From Rhodospirillaceae bacterium (GTDB taxonomy: Bacteria; Pseudomonadota; Alphaproteobacteria; CADEGL01), in contig JABIRQ010000325.1 in NCBI GenBank assembly GCA_018699755.1, positions 1 to 15,574 on the forward strand: 15,574 nucleotides of DNA. Reading direction: 5' to 3'. This document shows positions 1 to 5,778 of the stretch, one piece after another. Positions within the stretch are counted from its first letter, which is position 1; every line of letters starts with the position of its first letter. A program made the position numbers and the translations under genes. The notes under the pieces are model-generated. The model saw nothing but the letters and a program-made list of their open reading frames with translations. It was not told the DNA's origin and ran no database searches.

Positions 1-476
1 CGTCCCCGGATTTCGATGCCCAGCCATTCGCAGAGATGGTCGAGGCCGTAACCGGACAGGGTCGGGGCAACGGCTTTCGCCAGCGGGCGGATGTCGAGCG
101 TGCTCGGCACGGACCAGTCGATCGCCGCGTGTTCGGCCTCCGCCCGCAGGATTTCCATGTCGAAGGCGATCGAATGGCCGATGACGACCGCATTGCCGAT
201 GAACCCGGCCAGGCGCGGCAAGGCTGCCGCCGCGTCCGGCGCGCCCGCGACCGTGGCATCGGTGATGCCGTGGATTTTCGTGGAACTCTCGGGTATCGGG
301 ACACCGGGATCGACCAGGCTTTCGAACCCGTCTTCGAATCCGATCGATTCGCCCAGGATGCGCAAGGCGCCGATCTGAATCAGTCGTGCCTTGGACGCGT
401 CGAGACCGGTCGTTTCGGTGTCGAGCACGACACCCTCGAGAGCCATCAAGGGTGTCGAAGGGGCCGTCTGCGCCAT
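1..476 (-). CDS. DnaQ-like 3'-5' exonuclease, 3' end cut by window edge
   Basis: This is a DEDD-family 3'-5' exonuclease like the DNA polymerase III epsilon proofreading subunit. Translating the minus strand from the ATG at 474-476 gives 158 residues before the window edge. The ExoI motif is seen as LDTETTGLD (Asp19, Glu21), followed by KIHGITD near residue 67 and the ExoII motif VIGHSIAFDMEIL (Asp106). The third motif (HxxxxD) would lie beyond the edge. The start is supported by GGGGAG nine bases upstream; Met11 is a weaker alternative. The protein could be a stand-alone exonuclease or the N-terminal part of a larger one, which the missing end would decide. The gene seems unrelated to the catabolic genes beside it. 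The exonuclease family is certain; the specific role is not. Confidence 0.9.
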   Translation of the reverse strand, partial: MAQTAPSTPLMALEGVVLDTETTGLDASKARLIQIGALRILGESIGFEDGFESLVDPGVPIPESSTKIHGITDATVAGAPDAAAALPRLAGFIGNAVVIGHSIAFDMEILRAEAEHAAIDWSVPSTLDIRPLAKAVAPTLSGYGLDHLCEWLGIEIRG

Positions 477-537
477 GGCGATGCGCTCCCCGGTGGTCGC
501 CGCCGGCTAGCATAGCACTGCTCGCGGCGCGTCGGGT

Positions 538-731
538 CTAGCAGGCTGTTGAAAAAGAGCGTCGTGCCAATCACCCTTCGAGACGACCACTGCGCGGTCT
601 CCTCTGGATGAGGAGAAACTAGGCTTTAACCTCACCTTGAGGAGGCTCCCCTTCGAGACGCGCGCTTGCGCGCGCCTCAGGACAAGGGGCCGTCTCGAAG
701 GGTCTGTTTGCCTTCTTCAACTCCCTGCTAG
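538..731. repeat. Possible MITE-like element bounded by imperfect inverted repeats
   Basis: The left end, 538-557, reads CTAGCAGGCTGTTGAAAAAG. The right end, 712-731, read on the minus strand is the same 20-mer with three mismatches (CTAGCAGGGAGTTGAAGAAG). Together they enclose about 150 bases with no ORF of interest and the inner palindromic repeat described separately. Terminal inverted repeats around a non-coding core are the architecture of a MITE or a decayed insertion sequence. No transposase and no clear target-site duplication is visible. The right arm contains the stop codon of the neighbouring aldolase gene. Confidence 0.5.
573..703. repeat. Dispersed palindromic repeat, copy 1 (composite)
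   Basis: The copy is bounded by perfect 13-bp inverted arms, ACCCTTCGAGACG at 573-585 and its complement at 691-703. Between them are CTGCGCGGTCTCCT, GATGAGGAG and a CCTCACC-TTGAGGAG segment, all shared with the copy at 8439-8537. Copy 1 is about 32 bases longer. Near 653-690 it carries an extra CCTTCGAGACG and a CGCGC...GCGCG hairpin, as if two units were nested. It sits between the exonuclease and aldolase genes and could end transcription of the aldolase. Confidence 0.8.
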
Positions 732-1510
732 GGGGCGTTCTTGGCGGGGGCGCCGGCCTTGAAGGCGGTGGTCGCGTTCTTGGCGGCCCAGGTCATCAGG
801 CGGATATCGTTGAGGATGGTGATGAACTGGTAGCCCGCCTCGACCATCTCGAGGCCGTAGGCGACGGAGCCGGTATGGATGCCGGCGGGAATGCCGTGCT
901 TCTTGGCGGCCTCGGCGATCTTGTGGATCGCGTCAAGGACCACCGGCGTCTTAGGGTCGAAGCCCGCGCTGTGACCGTAGCTGACCGACAGGTCGGACGG
1001 GCCGACATAGATCGAATCGAGGCCCGGCGTGGTCAGGATTTCGTCCAGCCGTTCGACCGCCTGCTTGGTTTCGATCATCGCCATGGTCAGGACGGACTCG
1101 TTGGCGGTCGGGATATAATCGCCGCCATGGACCAGGGCGGCGCGCACCGGGCCGACGCTGCGATAGCCGTCCGGCGCATAGCGGCAGGCGCCGACGAAGC
1201 GTTCGCATTCCTCGCGGCTGTTGATCATCGGGCAGATGATGCCCATGGCGCCCATGTCCAGCGCCTTCATGATCGGGGCGGGGTCGTTCCAGTTGACGCG
1301 CAGGATTGGCGTGACATCGGTGGTGGACAGGGCCTGCAGCATCGGCAGCGCCGCGTCCAACTCGACCAGGCCGTGCTGGCAGTCGATGGTGATGCTGTCC
1401 CAGCCCTGATGGGCCATGAACTCGGCCGGCACCCCGTCGGGAATGCCCAACCAGCCGTTGCAGACCGTACCGCCTTCGGCCCATATCTCCTTCACCCGAT
1501 TCGCCACCAT
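728..1510 (-). CDS. HpcH/HpaI-family (class II, metal-dependent) aldolase
   Basis: This is a cytoplasmic aldolase of the HpcH/HpaI family, which reversibly cleaves 2-keto-hydroxy acids to pyruvate plus an aldehyde using a divalent metal. From the chosen start the protein has 260 residues, the usual family length. Expected catalytic residues are His46 (DCQHG), Arg71 (ILRVNWND), metal-binding Glu147 (MAMIET) and Asp173 (VGPSDLS), close to His45, Arg70, Glu149 and Asp175 of E. coli HpcH. The start is the ATG at 1508-1510, because AGGAGA lies just upstream; the in-frame ATG 18 bases earlier (1526-1528) has no Shine-Dalgarno sequence. The stop codon lies in the right arm of the inverted-repeat element at 538-731. 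It is probably co-transcribed with the racemase-like gene upstream. The true substrate is unknown. Confidence 0.9.
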   Translation of the reverse strand: MVANRVKEIWAEGGTVCNGWLGIPDGVPAEFMAHQGWDSITIDCQHGLVELDAALPMLQALSTTDVTPILRVNWNDPAPIMKALDMGAMGIICPMINSREECERFVGACRYAPDGYRSVGPVRAALVHGGDYIPTANESVLTMAMIETKQAVERLDEILTTPGLDSIYVGPSDLSVSYGHSAGFDPKTPVVLDAIHKIAEAAKKHGIPAGIHTGSVAYGLEMVEAGYQFITILNDIRLMTWAAKNATTAFKAGAPAKNAP

Positions 1511-1570
1511 CGCGTCTCTCCTCTTCATTTACTCGCCAAGCCACCCGGACGGGCGCACAGCATTCCTTTC

Positions 1571-1610
1571 GCGCCGCGAAGGCGCAACCCCGCGCCGGGC
1601 GATCCGGCGC
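1571..1610 (-). other. Two tandem GC-rich hairpins between the two minus-strand genes
   Basis: Between the racemase-like and aldolase genes are two hairpins. One is a perfect 7-bp stem (GCGCCGG, loop of five, CCGGCGC, 1592-1610). The other is a perfect 5-bp stem (GCGCC, loop of five, GGCGC, 1571-1585). Neither is followed by a T-run on the minus strand, so they are not classical terminators. They could shape processing or relative expression of the two genes, but in DNA this GC-rich chance stems are common. Confidence 0.35.
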
Positions 1611-1617
1611 AATACCG

Positions 1618-2388
1618 TCAGGCGGCGGCTTCGGCCGCGTCGAGCCGGTCGAAGGTGCTGCCGAAGCCCTTCACCCGAATGCCGCCGCCGGCCAGGCGCA
1701 TGGCGTCCCACAAGGTGACCTGGTTGGCGGTCAGCACGGGCAGGCCCGCGGCCGCCTCCAACTCCTCGGCGAGATGCAGGGTCGGCATCGCCGTGTCGGG
1801 GACCAGCACGGCCTCGGCCCCCTCGACGGCCGCCGCCCTGGCCCCGGCGATCACCTTCTCGCGTGGCATGACCGAGGCGGCCCAGCCGCTCTGCGCGTCG
1901 AGCCATTGAAGATGGACGACCTTGATGCCGTGCTCGGCCAGGAAGGCGGCGAAGGCACGGGAGGCCGGCTCGGGATAGGTCGCGAGGACCGAGACGCGTT
2001 TCAGGCCCAAGCGCTTCAACGCGCGGGCGAAGGCGAGCGAGGTGCTGCCCGCGGGCGCGCCGGTCTCCTTCTCGATGGCCGCGACCTGGGCCAGGGCGTG
2101 GTCGCGGCCCAGTACGAAACTGCCGCTGGTGCAGGCCCAGTAGATCGTGTCGGGCTTCAGGCAGATGAGGCGCCGCGCCGCTTCGAGCAGCCAGTCGACC
2201 CGCGCGGTTTGTTTCAGATGCTCGACCTCGTGGTCGTCGTCCTCGCCGCCGCCCACCCGGGTCGGCGCCAGGAAAATCTTGACCCGGTCGTCCAGGGCTT
2301 CGGCGAACTGGTAGTATTCCTGCTCGGCGCCGCCGCCGGGCCAGAGCAAACCGAGTCGCAGCGCGGTCTTCGCCGCCGTTTTCGCCAT
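1618..2388 (-). CDS. Asp/Glu racemase-superfamily protein (maleate isomerase / arylmalonate decarboxylase type)
   Basis: At 256 residues this matches the Asp/Glu/hydantoin racemase superfamily branch that includes maleate cis-trans isomerase and arylmalonate decarboxylase, cytoplasmic enzymes using one or two catalytic cysteines. The first cysteine is clear: IYWACTSGSFVLG, Cys86. The second motif, normally a Cys followed by Thr, reads LVPDTAMPTLH, so Asp198 stands where Cys is expected by my alignment. This makes a classical two-cysteine racemase unlikely. A one-cysteine decarboxylase or isomerase, or another chemistry, is possible. The ATG at 2386-2388 is preceded by a G-rich tract (GGGGGGGAATGGACG). 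It diverges from the ABC importer across about 120-170 bases and likely forms an operon with the aldolase downstream. Confidence 0.82.
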   Translation of the reverse strand: MAKTAAKTALRLGLLWPGGGAEQEYYQFAEALDDRVKIFLAPTRVGGGEDDDHEVEHLKQTARVDWLLEAARRLICLKPDTIYWACTSGSFVLGRDHALAQVAAIEKETGAPAGSTSLAFARALKRLGLKRVSVLATYPEPASRAFAAFLAEHGIKVVHLQWLDAQSGWAASVMPREKVIAGARAAAVEGAEAVLVPDTAMPTLHLAEELEAAAGLPVLTANQVTLWDAMRLAGGGIRVKGFGSTFDRLDAAEAAA

Positions 2389-2508
2389 CGTCCATTCCCC
2401 CCCAAGTCGTCGGGCCGTTCGCCGTCATCTATACCGCGCCCGTCGTCGCGCGGGTAGCGTCCGGATGGCGGGATGATTAGGCTTGCCCTGCGAAGGAGGG
2501 GGGACGGC

Positions 2509-2559
2509 GTGCGCCAGGGTGCATCGACGACAGATCGCCGCGGGGCGGTTCGGTCATGA
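2509..2559 (+). CDS. Possible 16-codon leader ORF coupled to the permease gene
   Basis: A very strong Shine-Dalgarno tract, AAGGAGGGGGG at 2493-2503, lies five bases before a GTG at 2509. That GTG opens a 16-codon frame (VRQGASTTDRRGAVRS). Its TGA at 2557-2559 overlaps the permease ATG as ATGA, the classic arrangement for translational coupling. The permease itself has only a poor G-rich tract before its ATG and no in-frame start further upstream before a stop at 2478. The peptide has no run of one amino acid and no recognised function. Either this is a real leader, or the strong tract is a chance G-run in high-GC DNA. Confidence 0.35.
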   Translation: MRQGASTTDRRGAVRS

Positions 2560-3329
2560 CCCGGGCCGGGACCATGGCCGGCCTGGCCAACCGCTGGGGT
2601 TTTCACGCGGTGCTGCTGGCGCTCGGCGCGCTGATGCTGGCCAATCTCAACTGGCCCCTCGTCCAGTCCTTCGAGTTCGTGTTCATCTGGGAATACCGGA
2701 TCGCCCTGCTCAAGGGTTTCGGCATCACCCTGCTGCTGACCGTCGAAGCGGGCGTGGTGGGGGTGGTCTTCGGCACCCTCTTTGCGATCGGCAGCCAATC
2801 GGCCTACAGCCCGCTGCGCTGGCTGGTCGGGGCCTATGTCGAGGTGTTCCGCAACACCCCGCTGCTGGTCCAGCTTTTGTGGATCCATTTCGCCCTGCCG
2901 CTGGTCACCGGGATTAACACCACGGCCCTGGTCAGCGGCATCATCGGCATCGGCCTGCAGGCCGCCGCCTATTACACCGAGATCATGCGCGCCGGCATCC
3001 AGGCCGTGCCGCGGGGCCAGGTCGAGGCGGCCCATGCCCTGGGCCTGCCGGCCTGGACCCGCTGGACCCGGGTCGTCCTGCCGCCCGCGATCCGCACCGT
3101 GATTCCGGCCCTGCTCAACCAGAACATCAGCTTCTTCAAGGCGACGGCGATCGTCGGCCTGGGCCTGCTGGTCGGCGACTTCTTCACCGCGGCGTTGCGC
3201 GTGTCGAACGACACCTTCCACTTCCTCGAGCCGCTGACCTTCGCAGCCGCGGTCTATCTGGTGTTGGGCTGGCAGGCCGGCCGCTGGACCCTGCGCCTGG
3301 AACGGCGCCTGAGCCGCGGGGAGCGCTAG
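2556..3329 (+). CDS. Polar amino acid ABC transporter permease 1 (HisM/GlnP type)
   Basis: This inner-membrane permease of the HisMQ type would form the translocation pore with the second permease. It has 257 residues and several hydrophobic segments (near 16-32, 56-80, 103-120, 123-140, 197-214, 226-242). The family signature EVFRNTPLLVQL is at about 96-107, and the EAA loop that contacts the ATPase is at 157-179 (EAAHALG...LPPAI). The ATG at 2556 overlaps the stop of a possible leader ORF; an in-frame ATG at 2574 is an alternative with no better ribosome binding site. The second permease begins three bases after its stop, so the importer genes form one operon. The family suggests transport of polar or charged amino acids, but the exact ligand cannot be read. 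Confidence 0.93.
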   Translation: MTRAGTMAGLANRWGFHAVLLALGALMLANLNWPLVQSFEFVFIWEYRIALLKGFGITLLLTVEAGVVGVVFGTLFAIGSQSAYSPLRWLVGAYVEVFRNTPLLVQLLWIHFALPLVTGINTTALVSGIIGIGLQAAAYYTEIMRAGIQAVPRGQVEAAHALGLPAWTRWTRVVLPPAIRTVIPALLNQNISFFKATAIVGLGLLVGDFFTAALRVSNDTFHFLEPLTFAAAVYLVLGWQAGRWTLRLERRLSRGER

Positions 3330-3332
3330 GCC

Positions 3333-3998
3333 GTGAGCTTCGATTACAACATGATCCTGCGCTACTACCCCGAACTCCTGGGCGGGGCCTGGGTCGCGGT
3401 CTGGATCACGGCGCTCAGTCTCGCCTGCGCCAGCATGATCGGGGCGGTGGTCTGCATCGGAAAGCTCCAGAAACATGGCGCGGCCAACCGCTTGGCCACG
3501 GCCTATATCGACCTGTTCCGCTCGATCCCGGAGATCGTGCTGATCATCTGGGTCTTCTACTGCCTGCCCCTGCTCTTCGATATCGGCATCGGACGATACA
3601 GCTCTGCGATCATCGCCCTGTCGGCCTATGGCGGCGCCTATATGGCCGAGATTTTCCGGGCCGGCGTGCAGGCCGTGCCGCGGGGCCAGGTCGAGGCGGC
3701 CAACGCCCTCGGCATTCCGGTCTTTCATATCGCGCGGCGGGTCGTCGTGCCGCCGGCGATCCGGCGGATGATGCCGGCCCTGGTGAACTTCCTGACCGAG
3801 CTGCTGAAGGCGACCAGCCTGCTCGCCCTGATCGGGGTATCGGAGTTGACCTACGTCGCGTCGACCCTGGGGTCCAAGACCTTCGCCTATATGGAGTTCT
3901 ACACGGCGATCGCCGTGCTCTATTTCATGATCATCTTCCCCTTGAGCGTCTATGCGCGTCGGGCCGAGCGGCGACGCCTGCGGCGGACCGGGAACTAG
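3333..3998 (+). CDS. Polar amino acid ABC transporter permease 2 (HisQ type)
   Basis: This second inner-membrane permease of the importer has 221 residues. It shows IDLFRSIPEIVLIIW at about 59-73, the equivalent of the R-x-[ST]-P-x-[IL] family motif, and an EAA loop at 121-143 (EAANALG...PPAI). Hydrophobic segments are spread over the whole length. It starts with GTG at 3333, with GGGGAG nine bases upstream inside the end of the first permease gene. A DNA stretch encoding QAVPRGQVEAA (near 3000-3032 and 3670-3702) is identical at base level in the two permeases, consistent with duplication or conversion. The strongly basic C-terminal tail (RRAERRRLRRTGN) fits the positive-inside rule. Confidence 0.93.
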   Translation: MSFDYNMILRYYPELLGGAWVAVWITALSLACASMIGAVVCIGKLQKHGAANRLATAYIDLFRSIPEIVLIIWVFYCLPLLFDIGIGRYSSAIIALSAYGGAYMAEIFRAGVQAVPRGQVEAANALGIPVFHIARRVVVPPAIRRMMPALVNFLTELLKATSLLALIGVSELTYVASTLGSKTFAYMEFYTAIAVLYFMIIFPLSVYARRAERRRLRRTGN

Positions 3999-4008
3999 AG
4001 GTGCGAGA

Positions 4009-4770
4009 ATGAGCGAGACGGCGAACGGGACGAACGGGGGCGATCCGATCATCCGCTGTCGCGGGGTGGTCAAGCGGTTCGACGATTTCACCGCCCTCGA
4101 CGCGGTCTCGACCGAGGTGCGCACCGGCGAGGTGGTTTGCATCGTCGGCCCCTCGGGCGGTGGCAAGTCGACCTTCCTGCGGATGATCAACGGGTTGGAA
4201 GGGATCGACGGCGGTGAAATCGTCGTCGACGGCATCCATCTGCCCGGCAGCAAGAAGGACATCCAGCGTGTCCGGCGCGAGGTCGGCATGGTGTTCCAGA
4301 GCTTCAACCTCTTCATGCATATGAGCGTGCGCGAGAACCTGATCCTCGCCCCCATGACGGCGCGCAAGATCGGCCGCGCGGCCGCGGACGAACGGGCCGA
4401 GCGCCTGCTCGAGCGGGTCGGGATCGGCGATCAGATCGACAAATATCCGAGCCAGCTTTCCGGCGGCCAGCAGCAGAGGGTCGCGATCGCCCGCGCCCTG
4501 GCGATGGAACCCAAGGTCATGCTGTTCGACGAGCCGACCAGCGCCCTCGATCCCGAGATGATCAAGGAGGTGCTGGACGTGATGGTCGAACTGGCGGAAT
4601 CGGGCATGACCATGCTCTGCGTGACCCATGAGATGAGCTTCGCGCGGGAGGCCGCGGGCCGCGTTCTGTTCATGGCAGACGGGCAGATCCTGGTCGACGC
4701 GCCGCCCGCGCGCTTCTTCTCCGAAGCCGAGGACGAGCGCCAGGCGAGTTTCCTCAGCAAGATTCTCTGA
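4009..4770 (+). CDS. Polar amino acid ABC transporter ATP-binding protein (HisP/GlnQ type)
   Basis: This is the cytoplasmic ATPase that drives the importer. All nucleotide-binding motifs are intact in 253 residues: Walker A GPSGGGKST (47-55), Q-loop Gln97 (VFQSFNLF), signature LSGGQ (150-154), Walker B VMLFDE (170-175), D-loop SALD and switch His207 (VTHEM). The SFNLF and HEMSFARE motifs are typical of the polar amino acid subfamily. The ATG at 4009 is chosen over an in-frame ATG at 3952 because it has AGAGG seven bases upstream and does not overlap the permease gene. It follows the second permease by ten bases. Confidence 0.95.
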   Translation: MSETANGTNGGDPIIRCRGVVKRFDDFTALDAVSTEVRTGEVVCIVGPSGGGKSTFLRMINGLEGIDGGEIVVDGIHLPGSKKDIQRVRREVGMVFQSFNLFMHMSVRENLILAPMTARKIGRAAADERAERLLERVGIGDQIDKYPSQLSGGQQQRVAIARALAMEPKVMLFDEPTSALDPEMIKEVLDVMVELAESGMTMLCVTHEMSFAREAAGRVLFMADGQILVDAPPARFFSEAEDERQASFLSKIL

Positions 4771-4799
4771 TCGATCGCCTGGTGACAGGCGCGGTCGAT
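4770..4799 (+). other. Intercistronic stem-loop between ATPase and binding-protein genes
   Basis: Starting at the last base of the ATPase stop codon, CGCCTG-GTGA-CAGGCG (4776-4791) forms a perfect 6-bp stem with a GTGA tetraloop. It extends outward through TCGAT/GTCGA pairing after a two-base bulge. Only three Ts follow, so full termination is unlikely. Stem-loops between importer genes and the highly expressed binding-protein gene often set mRNA stability or partial termination. Confidence 0.4.
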
Positions 4800-4862
4800 T
4801 TGCTAAGCTGGCGATACGCACGCGACGGAATCGCGGCGGCTGCAATCCTTGGGAGGGAGCAA

Positions 4863-5660
4863 ATGAAACTCAGACATATTCTGTCCGCCGTTTTGGCGGC
4901 GACGATCGGCCTGTCGGCGGGGACCGCCTTGGCCGACGATCACGAAGGCGACAGCCTGATTCAGGAGATCACGGAGCGCGGCGTTCTGCGCGCCTGTCAC
5001 GCCGAGGCCCTGCCTTGGGGCATCAAGGATCCGAAAACCGGCGAATGGGTCGGCTCTGACGTCGAGGCCGCGAACCATCTGGCCGAGACGATGGGCGTGA
5101 AGGCCGAGCATGTCGACACGGCCTGGGCGACCTTGATCCCGAGCCTCGAGACCGGCAAGTGCGATATCGTGATGGCGCCCATGTTCGCGACCCCCGAGCG
5201 TGCGATGAAGGTCCTGTTTGCCGACCCGGCGGGATTCGAGAGCATGTCCATCGCCGTGAGCGCGGATTCGGGCATCACCTCCTATGCCGACCTGGATGTC
5301 GACGGCAAATCCGTCGCGGTGATCTCGGGCACGGCGGACGAGTCCTTCTCGAACCGCTATTTCAAGAAGGCCGAGGTGAAGCCATCGGTGACCGACAAGC
5401 TGGCGACCGTCTTCCTCGAAGTGGCGAGCAAGCGCGCCGACGCGGTCCTGACGGACACCTCGACCCTGCATCGCATGGTCAAGGAGAACGCGCCCATGAA
5501 GCTGATGGTGCTGGGCGGCGATCCGCTCAACCCCCAGGGTTACTCCTACGCCGTTCGGCCGGGCGAGTATCACTTCATCAACTTCGTCAACATCTGGCAG
5601 AAGTTCATCGCGCGCGAGGGCCTCAAGGAGATGTGGCACAACAAGTTCACGCAGGAATAG
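4863..5660 (+). CDS. Periplasmic polar amino acid-binding protein (SBP_bac_3 family)
   Basis: This solute-binding protein would deliver ligand to the importer in the periplasm. It has 265 residues with a clear Sec signal peptide: basic KLRH, a hydrophobic core, then ATALA-type cleavage after Ala24 (TALA before DDHEG). The mature part shows SBP family 3 features: GVLRACH near 40, WVGSDVEAANHLAE at 62-75, the ligand-carboxylate-binding Arg113 in TPERAMKVLFADP, and LTDTS at 196-200 for the ligand amino group. It carries two further cysteines, Cys45 and Cys100. The ATG at 4863 is chosen because of GGGAGGGAG just upstream and the well-formed signal peptide; an upstream extension to 4782 would bury it. 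It is the last gene of the importer operon and is followed by a terminator. Confidence 0.94.
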   Translation: MKLRHILSAVLAATIGLSAGTALADDHEGDSLIQEITERGVLRACHAEALPWGIKDPKTGEWVGSDVEAANHLAETMGVKAEHVDTAWATLIPSLETGKCDIVMAPMFATPERAMKVLFADPAGFESMSIAVSADSGITSYADLDVDGKSVAVISGTADESFSNRYFKKAEVKPSVTDKLATVFLEVASKRADAVLTDTSTLHRMVKENAPMKLMVLGGDPLNPQGYSYAVRPGEYHFINFVNIWQKFIAREGLKEMWHNKFTQE

Positions 5661-5698
5661 GCCCGGGCATCGATCTGGGCGAAAGCTCGGAGGGGGAG

Positions 5699-5727
5699 GG
5701 GCTGGACGATTGTCCGGCCCTTCTTTC
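5699..5727 (+). terminator. Intrinsic terminator after the ABC importer operon
   Basis: GGGCTGGAC (5699-5707), a GATT loop and GTCCGGCCC (5712-5720) form a 9-bp stem with one G-T wobble. It is directly followed by TTCTTTC. It lies about 40 bases after the binding-protein stop codon, exactly where the importer transcript should end. Confidence 0.75.
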
Positions 5728-5778
5728 ATCCGGGCTTCATTCGGGGTTATTTCGTAAGAGCGGAGGAGGAATGCGGCG

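Noticed and set aside
538..731. A small RNA gene or CRISPR-like array in the repeat region.
   Set aside because: The repeats are palindromic and of unequal spacing with no regular spacers. No promoter was seen, and the same sequence recurs at another gene end.
2432..2456. An imperfect inverted repeat (TACCGCGC...CGCGGGTA) between the racemase-like gene and the importer.
   Set aside because: The arms pair only with a bulge, and CG-rich chance repeats are common here. TATAGA nearby has no suitable -35 partner, so no promoter or operator is claimed.
2214..4367. A long open frame (717 codons) on the minus strand.
   Set aside because: It lies opposite the ABC importer genes, which have every family motif. 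Its product is rich in Arg, Gly, Asp and Gln with no domain, the usual antisense shadow in high-GC DNA.
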